A DNA stretch of 64,000 nucleotides from Sacculina carcini (GCA_916048095.2 OU696594.1:530001-594000); one strand, 5' to 3'; shown: positions 1 through 9,425, counted from the stretch's first letter. Notes: generated by a model not told the origin, from the letters alone. A program made the numbers and translations.

Positions 1-2559
1 GGTACAGGCCCAGATTGGAACACAATATATCAGATGAGGATAGAAAAGGCCGTAGTATATACTAATCATGGCTTCAACTGTTAAAAGGTGTCTTACCCTA
101 TACATAACCCCAATAATTTTAGACAATTTGGTACAGGTCGCATCTATATGATGCTTAAAATTTAAATTGTCGTCGATTATTACTCCCAAGAATTTTGTAC
201 ATTTCACTGGCAGAAGAACTCCATCATTAATAGGAATTGGTGGTAAGGAGTAGCTCAACGATCTATTTTGGAACAAAATATAGTTGGACTTGGAAATATT
301 CAACCTTAGCTTGTTAGCTTGAATCCATGCCACAACCTTCATCAATTCAGTATGAACATTTAGGTGCAGGAGATCAATATCTTTATTTTTAATTACTAAG
401 GCAGTGTCGTCGGCATAAAGTTGGAAGTAAAATTTGCTACTAGAATTTATAATATCGTTAATATATATGAGAAAAAGTGTCGGGCCCAGCACTGAGCCTT
501 GAGGAACGCCTTTACGTATTGACATACATGGTGAGTAATTCTGATTGCAGAAGACGCTTTGTTTCCTATTACTTAGATAGCTTTTAAAGATATTTAGAGT
601 TACTCCCCTTATCCCTATGTTGAACAATTTATTAAACAGAATTTCGTGATCCAAACTGTCGAACGCTTTAGATAAATCCAAAAAAATACCTGCAACAAAA
701 AGCTTTTCCTCAAGACCGGCATAAATATTGCTTACGAATTTTAAAACTGCAGATTCGGTTGAGCGGCCGCTTCTAAAGCCGTGTTGTTGGCCAACTAACA
801 AACTATTTATTTCAAGAAAATTAATGAGTCTATGGGAAATTACTTTCTCAAATACTTTATTAAAAGCGGGTAGAATGGAAATTGGACGATAATTATTGAC
901 ATCGGTTTTTTCACCAGATTTATGTAAAGGAATAACTTTGGCCAGCTTCAAATGATCCGGAAAAACTCCTGTTTTGAGAGATAAGTTAATAATATGTGTG
1001 AGAGGAAATGATATGAAACAGGATGACAGTTTCAGTAACATTGGTGGTATATCGTCATACCCAGGTGAATTAGAGGTAGAGTGAGTTAAAATTCGATTCA
1101 CTTCAGCCAGATTGGTGGGAAATAGGTACATTGAGAAGTTCGTAGAGGCATTCAAATATTTTTTGAAGTCAGCATTCGTATCTTTTGTTGTCTGATGCTT
1201 CAAGAAGTGCTCGTTAAGAGAAACTGAAACGTTTTCCGATTCAGGAGACAACTCAATTTTGGGATTATATGTTTTAGTCCTGCCCAGAAGTGAGTTAATA
1301 GTATTCCATTGACATTTTGGATTTCCTTGGTTTTGACATAAATATGTTTTGTAATAATCGTTTTTTGCCGCCCTTAAAGTCGCAGTTAACTTGTTTCTGA
1401 ATTTTGCATATGTTGCTCCGTACGTCAACGGCCATCTCTTGGCAAGCCTCTCAAGTCTATGTTTTTCCCTGATACTTTCTTTCAAAGTCGGCGTTATATA
1501 TGAGCTGAAATTATTCTTCTTTTTAGGCTTTACTTTTTTTTCAGGAAAATGAGTTTGAAAAAGTGTGTGAAATTGGTTGTAAAACAGAGTATAGGCCTCT
1601 GTCGCATCTTCAGTCATAAGTATCGGAGCCCAGTCAACTCCAGCAAGATCAGCAAGAAATTTCTCCGTAGAAATTTTGGAGAATATTCTTTTATGAATGT
1701 ATTGTGGCTTATTTCTGATGAAGGATAGTCTAAACAAGGATACAATCGGGAAGTGATCGGAAATGTCAGTTTCAATAATATAGTTGTTGGTATTATTTTC
1801 AAGTTGGGAAGACCAAATATGATCAATTAACGTTGCAGTCGTGTGGGTCACTCTAGTTGGTCGTGTGATATGAGGAAAGAGAGAAAAAGAGAACATTAAA
1901 TTGGTATAATCGATAATATTATTGTCGTTGGATGACAACAAATTTATATTGAAATCCCCAAATACAAAAATCCCTCCGTAGTTCTTTTCTTGTAGAGATG
2001 AGAGAATATCACTCATTGTATTAATAAAATTATCGAGTTTTCCACTTGGAGGTCTATAAACACATATAAAAACATAGACTCTAGAGTTGATACATGCTTG
2101 CACGGCTAGAGTTTCAATATGCAACTGGGAGACATTTAGATGTTTTTGTTCAATGACATCGTAATCATTTGAAAAGTATAGCGCCACACCTCCCCCATGA
2201 ACGTTTCTACAATTTGTGAAAAAATTATACCCCGGCATATCATACAAGGAAGTAAGGTGTGAATCAAGACGGATTTCAGTGAGACCAATTACATCGAAGG
2301 TGTTCGAAGAAGGGCATAAAATATAATCTTGAAGGTTTTGAAAATTTTTAGGAATTGACCTAATATTGAGGTGAAAAATCGAAAACGAGTTATTGGTGCC
2401 AACGGATTTGATGGTGTCATCAGGCATTACATAATTGCATTCCGGAATTGAAAATCTGTTTACATATAGTTCATCGGCGCATGGGCCATCATATTTGTCT
2501 TTACTGTGGAGAGCATTGTAACACAGATCAGTGTAACCCATATCCCTGTTGGACATCAT
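1..2559 (-). CDS. LINE ORF2, endonuclease-reverse transcriptase (3' end outside window)
   Basis: The polyprotein nicks target DNA and reverse-transcribes the element RNA. I translated essentially the whole frame from the ATG at 2559 to base 1 and found no stop over 853 codons. APE endonuclease motifs come first: FHLNIRS (~residue 55), VIGLTEIRLDS, GGGVALYF, YRPPSG, FGDFNINLL, IDHIW and SDHFPIV. The RT follows: NNYRPISILP, QHGFRSGRSTESAV, FLDLSKAFDSLDHEIL, KGVPQGSVLGP, the catalytic YADD (~residues 715-718, about 406-417) and LGVIIDDNLNF. The C-terminus lies left of base 1. ORF1 is 77 bp upstream on the same strand. The start is the first of two adjacent ATGs. Domain order fits the Jockey/CR1 group; the exact clade is not determined. 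An open frame of this length suggests a young copy. Confidence 0.93.
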   Translation of the reverse strand, partial: MMSNRDMGYTDLCYNALHSKDKYDGPCADELYVNRFSIPECNYVMPDDTIKSVGTNNSFSIFHLNIRSIPKNFQNLQDYILCPSSNTFDVIGLTEIRLDSHLTSLYDMPGYNFFTNCRNVHGGGVALYFSNDYDVIEQKHLNVSQLHIETLAVQACINSRVYVFICVYRPPSGKLDNFINTMSDILSSLQEKNYGGIFVFGDFNINLLSSNDNNIIDYTNLMFSFSLFPHITRPTRVTHTTATLIDHIWSSQLENNTNNYIIETDISDHFPIVSLFRLSFIRNKPQYIHKRIFSKISTEKFLADLAGVDWAPILMTEDATEAYTLFYNQFHTLFQTHFPEKKVKPKKKNNFSSYITPTLKESIREKHRLERLAKRWPLTYGATYAKFRNKLTATLRAAKNDYYKTYLCQNQGNPKCQWNTINSLLGRTKTYNPKIELSPESENVSVSLNEHFLKHQTTKDTNADFKKYLNASTNFSMYLFPTNLAEVNRILTHSTSNSPGYDDIPPMLLKLSSCFISFPLTHIINLSLKTGVFPDHLKLAKVIPLHKSGEKTDVNNYRPISILPAFNKVFEKVISHRLINFLEINSLLVGQQHGFRSGRSTESAVLKFVSNIYAGLEEKLFVAGIFLDLSKAFDSLDHEILFNKLFNIGIRGVTLNIFKSYLSNRKQSVFCNQNYSPCMSIRKGVPQGSVLGPTLFLIYINDIINSSSKFYFQLYADDTALVIKNKDIDLLHLNVHTELMKVVAWIQANKLRLNISKSNYILFQNRSLSYSLPPIPINDGVLLPVKCTKFLGVIIDDNLNFKHHIDATCTKLSKIIGVMYRVRHLLTVEAMISIYYGLFYPHLIYCVPIWACT

Positions 2560-2636
2560 TATAAAGAGAAAAATAAAAGAACTGGAGATACAGAGACATC
2601 GTTTAAGGCAACATACACCTGACTGATGTAGACGTC

Positions 2637-3560
2637 TCAGTTTTTCTTTGGTGCCCTTCGCACTCTGGTTGGCGCCCGGGTAGTGGCGGACACGGCCGCG
2701 CCAGTCGCCGGAGATGCCGCCCCAGCCTCGTCGGCTGCGTCAGAAGTAGCTGCAGTCATATTGTACGGCGTCACCAATCCAGACGAGACGTCATCAGCAC
2801 CAGTCAGAGGAGCAGCCACAGAGGCAGAGGTATCCGGCACCGTGCGCCACCGTGCACCACCGTCGCTTCCATGCGGCCTTTCTCTTATAATAAGCCTGGT
2901 CCGGCGAAAATAAGCAATTTTGCCTTCGGCTCTTGCCTGATACATTTGTGGCAGTTGGTTTTTTACCTTGGCTTGGGATCCATGGCAGAGGTCCTCGTTG
3001 ATATACATCCTGGTACCTTTTAACTTCCCGGCATTTCTGCGCACCAACTCTCTGTCGCCATACTTGGCAAAATGAGCAATGACTGTACGAGGCTCATTGT
3101 TTTTTTTCTGTCCCACACGATTGGCTTGCTCAATTTGAATTTCGGGTAATTCAAGCTTAGTCTCGAGAAATTCTTTTACTTTTTTGGTAGTTTGCTCCCA
3201 TGTTTCACCACTTGCCGGTTCTTGCAAGCCACTAATCCGGAGATTGTTTTTGCGGCTCAGGTCGTCCATGTAATCTTGTTTTTCTTCCAGTTTTCCAAAG
3301 TCTTCATTGAGCGTTTCAATTCGATCTTGATATTCTTGTCTTGATTTTTGTTCGTTTTTTCTTGCGCTTTGGAGAATCTGATTTTCTTTCTTCAGATCAT
3401 CGATCGTACATTGACTGAACTCCAAGCTCTTTTGGAGTTCGCTGACCTTGTCTTCAAGTCTTTCCATTTTTCTGTACATTTGATCCATCATCATTTCAGT
3501 CATATTTCTGTATGCGTCCTGATGAGTTTTTAGAAGAGCGTTGATCGTTTCCTGGTTCAT
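2637..3560 (-). CDS. LINE ORF1, L1-ORF1p-like RNA-binding protein
   Basis: A 307-residue protein with an ATG start. Residues ~20-95 are a predicted coiled coil (ERLEDKVSELQKSLEF and onward, heptad-rich). DDLSRKNNLRISGLQE near residue 100 is the opening of an L1-type RRM. A basic C-terminal domain follows (KGTRMYINEDL, GKIAYFRRTRLIIRER). The tail is Ala/Ser/Thr-rich and ends APKKN. By analogy with L1 ORF1p it should form trimers that coat element RNA. It lies directly 5' of the intact EN-RT frame on the same strand, so the pair makes one element. The C-terminal domain is clearly related to the fragment at 14,037-14,435. Confidence 0.9.
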   Translation of the reverse strand: MNQETINALLKTHQDAYRNMTEMMMDQMYRKMERLEDKVSELQKSLEFSQCTIDDLKKENQILQSARKNEQKSRQEYQDRIETLNEDFGKLEEKQDYMDDLSRKNNLRISGLQEPASGETWEQTTKKVKEFLETKLELPEIQIEQANRVGQKKNNEPRTVIAHFAKYGDRELVRRNAGKLKGTRMYINEDLCHGSQAKVKNQLPQMYQARAEGKIAYFRRTRLIIRERPHGSDGGARWRTVPDTSASVAAPLTGADDVSSGLVTPYNMTAATSDAADEAGAASPATGAAVSATTRAPTRVRRAPKKN

Positions 3561-3649
3561 GCCGAGTCAGCTGATAAAGGTCCAACTTGAGTTTAAGCAC
3601 AAGGTCAAAGAGCACCAACAACACACGTCCACACTGTCCAAACACCAAC

Positions 3650-3691
3650 ACACGTGTGTATGTGTGTATGTGTGTGTGTGTGTGTATGTGT
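3650..3691. repeat. (TG)n microsatellite with TATG interruptions
   Basis: Roughly 40 bp of TGTGTATG repeats. The same type of tract (62,320-62,419) precedes the near-copy of the following block at 62,420. Confidence 0.85.
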
Positions 3692-3737
3692 GCCTGCACA
3701 GTCTTACAGCACGTGACCATTGTACAAAATGTTGTTT

Positions 3738-4121
3738 TTGCAAAACCGTTCCTTTAATACTTTGGTGTATTCTGCATTTGCTGAAGTACGCCGGCAGCAT
3801 GAATCCCAATGGCGTCACCGTGTAGGCACCTACGGCGAGATATATATATATATATATGAAGTTTGTGTAGCCAGGTAGAATATTCTCTCTCAAACAAACG
3901 AGATTAAAATCGATTGCGCATTCGCAGTTGACTAGTTTTTTCCGCGTTGTTTCGATATTCCTTGCGAGTTGCTGGTCTCTTTTGTCAAGTCTGTTCAGCA
4001 ATTGACCGATGTTTTGTTGGCGTAATATTTCGGAGTTAACTATCTCCATTCTCACACACTGGTAGACATTGGTGGTATTTATTCCTCGAGACGTCTTTCG
4101 GCTAACATTAGCCATCTTCAG
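3738..4121 (-). pseudogene. Penelope-like element, 5' region and ORF N-terminus (inverted copy)
   Basis: Reading leftward from 4,115 the frame begins MANVSRKTSRG and continues through NIGQLLNRLDKRDQQLARNI, KKLVNCECAIDFNLVCLREN and ILPGYTNF. This resembles the N-terminal region of Penelope-like ORFs, where a short cysteine-containing helix precedes an I-x-P motif. A short (TA)n interrupts the frame near 3,842-3,857. It continues as LGFMLPAYFSKC until 3,738. A hammerhead-like core lies just upstream at 4,096-4,121. The fragment is head-to-head with a GIY-YIG fragment on the plus strand. No RT domain is present. Confidence 0.65.
4096..4121 (-). ncRNA. Hammerhead-ribozyme-like core (minus copy)
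   Basis: Same 26-nt core as at 4,853-4,878, on the opposite strand, in the inverted pLTR fragment. Stem II and the GAAA box are unchanged. Confidence 0.45.
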
Positions 4122-4295
4122 GAGTTACACTGACCAGAAATTCAAATTACAGTGCTAAGATACAATACAAAACATGAAATCGTTAAACACGTGCTTAAAT
4201 ATACAGGGTACCTATCATGCGACAACAGTTGAAACCATGTCGTATACCGATACACCTGTCCAAATGAGGAGTGTGGGCCTCATTCATACATCGGT

Positions 4296-4589
4296 ATGAC
4301 GACCACAACGCTGTCGCGACGGCTGACGTGCCACCTCAGCAATGGTGCAATCCAAAAGCACAACATCTCGGTGCACAAACAAAAGATCAATAGGGAGCAG
4401 ATAGTAGAAAGCACAGAAATCATTGACCAAGAACGTGACATACGGCGTCTGAAACCGCTTGAAGCAATTTACATCACCAACTTGAGACCAGCCATGAACG
4501 TGCAAGTTGAAGAAAACGGCATTTTACCGACTCAGAGAGCCCCACGGTCTGAGTCGACTGGGTGTGCCCTTGCTGCAGCACAAGCGTGA
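4296..4589 (+). pseudogene. Penelope-like element, 3' end of ORF with GIY-YIG endonuclease C-terminus
   Basis: The frame carries HLSNGAIQKHNISVHKQK, ILDxE-like text (EIIDQERDIRRL) and KPLEAIYITNLRPAMNVQ before a stop at 4,587. This matches the C-terminal half of the GIY-YIG nuclease that ends Penelope-like ORFs: conserved His, the acidic E-R-x-x-R segment, the E-A-x-x-I helix and the final R-P-x-x-N. The GIY and YIG strands and the whole RT are missing, so the copy is 5'-truncated. A TATG-rich 3' UTR and a direct copy of the element 5' region follow on the same strand. Near-identical copies are at 6,361-6,609 (minus) and 62,826-63,080 (plus). Confidence 0.7.
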
Positions 4590-4715
4590 CGACGCCGATA
4601 TATATGTATATGTATGTGTGTGTATGTATGTATATGTTTGTGTGTATATGCATGCATGTATATGTATGTGTGTGGATATATGTGTATATATGTATATATA
4701 TCTTTCATGTAATAA
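4590..4715. repeat. (TATG)n/(TA)n-rich 3' UTR of Penelope-like element
   Basis: A low-complexity tract between the GIY-YIG stop codon and the pLTR-like segment. It is conserved in position in the copies at 6,240-6,360 (inverted) and 63,081-63,195, so it belongs to the element rather than to the insertion site. Confidence 0.7.
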
Positions 4716-4734
4716 TTGTATTGTGTTTTAATTG

Positions 4735-5088
4735 TTAGATTTCAACTGTTGTCGCATGAGAGGTACCCTGTATATTTAAGCACGTGTTTAACGATTTCAT
4801 GTTTTGTATTGTATCTTAGCACTGTAATTTGAATTTCTGGTCAGTGTAACTCCTGAAGATGGCTAATGTTAGCCGAAAGACGTCTCGAGGAATAAATACC
4901 ACCAATGTCTACCAGTGTGTGAGAATGGAGATAGTTAACTCCGAAATATTACGCCAACAAAACATCGGTCAATTGCTGAACAGACTTGACATAAGAGACC
5001 AGCAACTCGCAAGGAATATCGAAACAACGCGGAAAAAACTAGTCAACTGCGAATGCGCAATCGATTTTAATCTCGTTTGTTTGAGAGA

Positions 5089-5095
<7 letters not shown>
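4735..5095 (+). mobile_element. Penelope-like pLTR: hammerhead-like motif plus ORF N-terminal coding
   Basis: From about 4,735 (AGATTTCAACTGTTGTC) to 5,095 the sequence repeats, in direct orientation, the segment that is inverted at 3,885-4,215. The ORF restarts at ATG 4,859 (MANVSRKTSRG) and reads ~79 codons to VCLRENI before an abrupt (TA)n. Penelope-like elements carry pseudo-LTRs that include the ORF start; the consistent end at the same residue in each copy suggests the pLTR edge or a (TA)n-mediated collapse. The coding text LGFMLPAYFNKC resumes right after the (TA)n, which favours collapse. Confidence 0.65.
4853..4878 (+). ncRNA. Hammerhead-ribozyme-like core in Penelope pLTR
   Basis: The order is CTGAAGA (fits CUGANGA), a hairpin GGCTA-ATGT-TAGCC as stem II, then GAAA. 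The following GACGTCTC can form a loopless palindromic stem III ending at a C. GAG then pairs with CTC just before the core as the start of stem I. One extra T between CTGAAGA and stem II departs from the consensus. Hammerheads are known from Penelope-like elements. Activity is not established. Confidence 0.5.
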
Positions 5096-5128
<33 letters not shown>

Positions 5129-5204
5129 TGGGATTCATGCTGCCGGCGTACTTCAACAAATGCAAAATACACCAAAGTATTATAGGAACGGTTATATATA
5201 TATA

Positions 5205-5805
5205 CTAGCATTAAAACCCGCCCGTTGTGCGAAGCAATTAATGAAGTAAATATATTTTGAATTCATGAAAAAACTAATACAAATTTAAAAAGAAAAAGTA
5301 AACCCATAAAAATATTAACCAATAGAAACGCCTAAAACCCGCCTAGCCTTAAAACCCGCACGTTGTGCGGAACAATTAATATAAAGAAATTCATATTTAA
5401 TCAGTAAGCATATTGCAAATTAAAAAAGATTATAGTGAATCCATATGAATCCTGATCAATTGAAAAGTCTAAATTTCATTATTTTAATAATATTCTGACA
5501 AAATCTTATGCCTCAACCCGCCTCGTATTTAAACCCGTCCATCGTACGCACAAATTCAGAACTCGAGCACGATACGTTCTGGACCATCAAGCCATATCCG
5601 TTAGTTTTGTATATGAACTCGTTTTACACGGTGAAATTGAACCTTTTATTGTATATAGTTGCTGCCCGCGGGACATTCTTATTTCATAAAAATGATCCAT
5701 CGCTTCGTTTACGTTGAAAGCCCCTGATTTATACCATTGAGCCCGCTCAATTATGCCACCTCATTTTCAAGCATACATACACACAGACCGACGGATAATT
5801 TATAT
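5205..5805 (-). mobile_element. Helitron-like non-autonomous element
   Basis: On the minus strand it ends in the GC-rich hairpin box followed by GGTTTTAATGCTAG (CTAG at 5,205-5,208), then T. The other end is ATTATCCGTCGGTCTG next to (TA)n at 5,800. Internal box copies occur near 5,350 and 5,520. No coding. The same layout recurs at 24,851-25,285, 33,418-33,838 and 63,692 onward. Confidence 0.55.
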
Positions 5806-5819
5806 ATATATATATATAT

Positions 5820-6190
5820 ATTCTCTCTCAAACAAACGAGATTAATATCGATTGCGCATTTGCAGTTGACTAGTTTTTTCCGCGTTGTCTCGATATTTCT
5901 TGCGATTTGCTGGTCTCTTTTGTCAAGTCTGTTCAGCAATTGACCGATGTTTTGTTGGCGTAATATTTCGGAGTTAACTATCTCCATTCTCACACTGGTA
6001 CACATGGTACACACTGGTACACACATGGTACACACTGGTAGACATTGGTGGTATTTATTCCTCGAGACGTCTTTCGGCTAACATTAGCCATCTTCAGGAG
6101 TTACACTGACCAGAAATTCAAATTACAGTGCTAAGATACAATACAAAACATGAAATCGTTAAACACGTGCTTAAATATACAGGGTACCTC
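5820..6190 (-). pseudogene. Penelope-like pLTR and ORF N-terminus
   Basis: Minus-strand copy of the pLTR. The hammerhead-like core is at 6,072-6,097, followed by the N-terminal coding text (MEIVNSEILRQQNIGQLLNRL, KKLVNCKCAIDINLVCLRENI) ending at (TA)n. A small local expansion of a ~17-bp TGGTACACACTGG-type repeat at 5,995-6,040 breaks the N-terminal frame relative to the other copies. The upstream (rightward) partner is the GIY-YIG fragment at 6,361-6,609, so the pair is the 3' half of a Penelope-like copy. Confidence 0.65.
6072..6097 (-). ncRNA. Hammerhead-ribozyme-like core
   Basis: Identical 26-nt CTGAAGA / stem II / GAAA arrangement as at 4,853-4,878, minus strand. Confidence 0.45.
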
Positions 6191-6360
6191 TCATGCGACA
6201 ACAGATGAAATCTAACAATTAAAACACAATACAATTATTACATGAAACGTATATATACATATATAAACATATATCCACACACATACATATACATGCATGC
6301 ATATACACACAAACATATACATACATACACACACATACATATACATATATATCGGCGTCG

Positions 6361-6609
6361 TCACGCTTGTGCTGCAGCAAGGGCACACCCAGTCGGCTCA
6401 GGCCGTGGGGCTCTCTGAGTCGGTAAAATGCCGTTTTCTTCAACTTGCACGTTCATGGCTGGTCTCAAGTTGGTGATGTAAATTTCTTCAAGCAGTTTCA
6501 GACGCCGTATGTCACGTTCTTGGTCAATGATTTCTGTGCTTTCTACTATCTGCTCCCTATTGATCTTTTGTTTGTGCACCGAGATGTTGTGATTTAGGAT
6601 TGCACCATT
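6361..6609 (-). pseudogene. Penelope-like GIY-YIG C-terminal fragment
   Basis: Minus-strand copy of the 4,296-4,589 fragment: HKQKINREQIVESTEIIDQ, RRLKLLEEIYITNLRPAMN, stop at 6,361. Two substitutions fall in the conserved helix (P to L and A to E). At 6,609-6,616 it joins directly (GAGGAGACGTCTCGAG) to the head of another copy on the plus strand, without the ~240 bp found at the corresponding point of the 3.7-5.2 kb unit. The 62.5-63.1 kb copy has the same joint in the other orientation. Confidence 0.65.
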
Positions 6610-6611
6610 GC

Positions 6612-6830
6612 TGAGGAGACGTCTCGAGAAATAAATACCACCAATGTCTACCAGTGTGTGAGAATGGAGATAGTTAACTCCGAAATATTACGCCAACAAA
6701 ACATCGGTCAATTGCTGAACAGACTTGACAAAAGAGACCAGCAACTCGCAAGGAATATCGAAACAACGCGGAAAAAACTAGTCAACTGCGAATGCGCAAT
6801 CGATTCTAATCTCGTTTGTTTGAGAGAATA
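6612..6830 (+). pseudogene. Penelope-like ORF N-terminal fragment
   Basis: Plus-strand N-terminal coding (NTTNVYQCVRMEIVNSEIL to VCLRE) cut on the left at the ACGTCTCGAG joint and on the right by a Helitron-like 5' end at 6,835. It lacks the hammerhead-like core. Confidence 0.65.
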
Positions 6831-6834
6831 TATA

Positions 6835-8942
6835 TCTATATATATAAAAGAGATTCTCTGTGTGTGTGTGTGTGTGTGTGTGTCTGTGTGTTCACCATCC
6901 TTGGTCCATTTTCTATCAGCTAATACTTGGCCACCACTTAGCGTACCCGCTATAAATGTATACCATTATGTTGGAAATTTTCTTGTCTACACTTAACATT
7001 AAATTTTAAATTTTAAAAATAAAACCAAAAAAAGTTATTGCGGTGAAAAGACAAAATGAACCTTAAAAAATGCGAAAATTTTGGTCGATTTTTTGAAGAC
7101 TACTTCTCCTGAACCAGCAATGGTAAAACTATAAAAATTATACCACTGTGTATAAAATTTTATCTTTTACACAACGCATTTTAATTTATACCCAAAAATT
7201 GAATATAAAACATGTAAAATGAAAAAAATTCAATCTACATTCAAAATTTTATTTAAACTCCACGCGTCAAATTTTCTATACTTTTTCTCTATTTCTCAAA
7301 AAATAATTATCACACATCTAAATAAATAATACCATCATGCTGGGAATTTTCTTTTTTACAACACAGTATAATTTTTAATTTTACAGAGTGTATTAAAAAA
7401 AAGTTACGGCGGTGTGAAGTGTAAATGACAAAGTCAAAAAGGCAAAATTAACACACAAAAACGTGAATATTTTGGTCAATATTCCGCTATCTATTCTTCA
7501 TAAACCAGCAATGGTACAGCTATAAAAATTATACTATTGTGTAGATAATTTTGTGTTCTACAATAAAAGTTATAATTTATACCCACAAATGATACAAACG
7601 ACGTGTAAAATTGGCAAAATTCTCAAATAGATCCAAAATTTCACTTGAACACCGGGTGATTAAAACTAATTAATTTTTCTACTATTTTTCAGTAACTATT
7701 TGTCACACATTAAAATAAATTATACCATCGTGCTAGAAATTTTGTTTTCTACAATACGGTATAATTGTTAATTTTCCAAAGTGAACCTAAAGGAAGTCAC
7801 GGCGGTGTAAATTCAAAATGTCATGTTGCCAATTTGACAGCTATTATGCGCACTTGCGATTACACAGGAATATACAACTGTGTAAATAATTTTTTGTTCT
7901 ACAAGATAAGCTATAATTCATACCCACAAATGATACAAAAAACGTGTAAAATTGGCAAAATTCTCAAATACATCCAAAATTACACTTGAACACCGGGCGA
8001 CTAAAATTAATTAATTTTTCTACTATTTCTCAGTCACTATTCGTTATACATAGAAATAAATTATACCATCGTGCTAGAAATTTTGTTTTCTACAATACGG
8101 TATAATTTTTAATTTTCCAAAGTGTATCTGAAGGAAATTACGGCGGTGTAAATTCAAAAGGACATGTTGCCAATTTGACAGCTATTATGCGCACTTGCGA
8201 TTACACAGGAATATACAACTGTGTAGATAATTTTTTGTTCTACAAGAAAAGGTATAATTTATACCCACAAATGATACAAAAAAACGTGTAAAATTGGCAA
8301 AATTCTCAAATGCATCCAAAATTACACTTGAACACCGGGTGACTAAAATTTATTCATTTTTCTACCCATTTCTCAGGAACTGTTTGTCACACCTTAAAAT
8401 TAATTATACCATCGTGCTAGAAATTATTTTTTTACAATACGGTATAATTTTTAATTTTCCAAAGTGTATCTGAAGGAAGTTACGGCGGTGTAAAGTCAAA
8501 ATGTCATGTTGCCAATTTGACAGCTATTATGCGTACTTGCGATTACACATGAATATACACTGATTTAATTTCACTCAAGTCCAATCACAATTTACGCACT
8601 TACGATTACACAGGAATATACTACTGTGTAGAGAATTTTGTGTTCTACAAGATAAGCTATAATTTATACCCACAAATGTTACAAAAAACGTAGAAAATTG
8701 GCAAAATTCTCAAATACATCTAAAATTACACTTGAGCACCGGGCGACTAAAATTAATTCTTTTTTGTACTATTTCGCAGTAACTATTTGTAACACATAAA
8801 AATAAATTATACCATCGTGCTATAAATTTTATTTTCTACAATATGATATAATTTGTAATTTTCCAAAGTGTATCTGAAGGAAGTTACGGCGGTGTAAAGT
8901 TAAAAGCACATATTACCAATTTGACAGCTATTATGCGCACTT

Positions 8943-8945
<3 letters not shown>
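6835..8945 (+). mobile_element. Helitron-like element, 5' end and tandem ~341-bp units
   Basis: The 5' end TCTATATATATAAAAGAG at 6,835 follows an A, as in the copies at 51,429 and 44,775 (minus). A TG tract and the shared head segment (CCTTGGTCCATTTTCTATCAGC) follow, then at least five degenerate tandem units. The landmark GCCAATTTGACAGCTATTATG recurs at 7,828, 8,169, 8,511 and ~8,915, giving periods of 341, 342 and ~404. No coding capacity. The right end is lost in (TA)n at 8,944. Confidence 0.6.

Positions 8946-9002
<57 letters not shown>
8944..9002. repeat. (TA)n microsatellite
   Basis: About 59 bp of pure TA. Confidence 0.95.
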
Positions 9003-9007
<5 letters not shown>

Positions 9008-9059
9008 GTCAGATATCCAATTAATGTATGATCACGTGTTTCAACATATTTTTGTGAAT

Positions 9060-9215
9060 TTGGTTTCTTACAATGGTTGACGATGTGTTATCAATGCTTG
9101 ATAAAGCCGTAAGGCGAAACGTTGTGGTAAAAAAATACATGCTTGTGTCTGAAGAAGTTCAACTTCAACTTATATCATTTATCCACCAGACACGTGAGTA
9201 CTCCATACATTTTGG
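9060..9215 (+). mobile_element. Second Penelope-like family, pLTR-like fragment
   Basis: Contains TGATAAAGCCGTAAGGCGAAACG, whose layout (GCC-GTAA-GGC hairpin followed by GAAACG) resembles a degenerate hammerhead core. GTGTCTGAAGAAGTTCAAC and a (TA)n end follow. The same sequence recurs at 23,680-23,850 and as an inverted pair at 25,848-26,022. Confidence 0.45.
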
Positions 9216-9218
9216 ATC

Positions 9219-9221
<3 letters not shown>

Positions 9222-9283
<62 letters not shown>
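9222..9283. repeat. (TA)n microsatellite
   Basis: About 60 bp of TA between the two pieces of the second Penelope-like family. Confidence 0.95.
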
Positions 9284-9284
<1 letters not shown>

Positions 9285-9285
<1 letters not shown>

Positions 9286-9425
9286 TCATTCAGACAAACG
9301 AGATTAAACTGGATTGCCGCTTTGCAGTTTTCAACTTCTTCTTTTTCGTTTCTTGATCGCTCATGCGAGTTTTTGATGATCGCTGTTGAGCTTGTGCAGT
9401 AATTTGCCGATGTGATTTTCTTTCA
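9285..9425 (-). pseudogene. Second Penelope-like family, ORF N-terminal remnant
   Basis: Reading leftward: MKENHIGKLLHKLNSDHQKLA, then a TGA and a frame change, then ENCKAAIQFNLVCLNEN. It aligns with the first family's NIGQLLNRL...KKLVNCECAIDFNLVCLREN, so it is a diverged relative that has lost its frame. It again ends at a (TA)n tract (9,222-9,283). Confidence 0.5.

Larger units (their letters stand above)
1..3650 (-). mobile_element. Non-LTR retrotransposon, two-ORF, apparently intact in window
   Basis: ORF1 and ORF2 are collinear on the minus strand with both frames open. A short 5' UTR (about 3,561-3,650) abuts a TG microsatellite. The 3' UTR and tail are outside the window, so target duplications cannot be checked. 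Confidence 0.8.
3738..5195. repeat. Inverted-repeat unit built from a Penelope-like element
   Basis: Outer arms 3,738-3,810 and 5,125-5,192 are reverse complements (AACCGTTCCTTTAATACT against AGTATTATAGGAACGGTT). Inner arms 3,885-4,215 and 4,740-5,095 are also reverse complements. The loop holds the GIY-YIG fragment and its 3' UTR. Whole unit ~1.46 kb. Confidence 0.75.
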
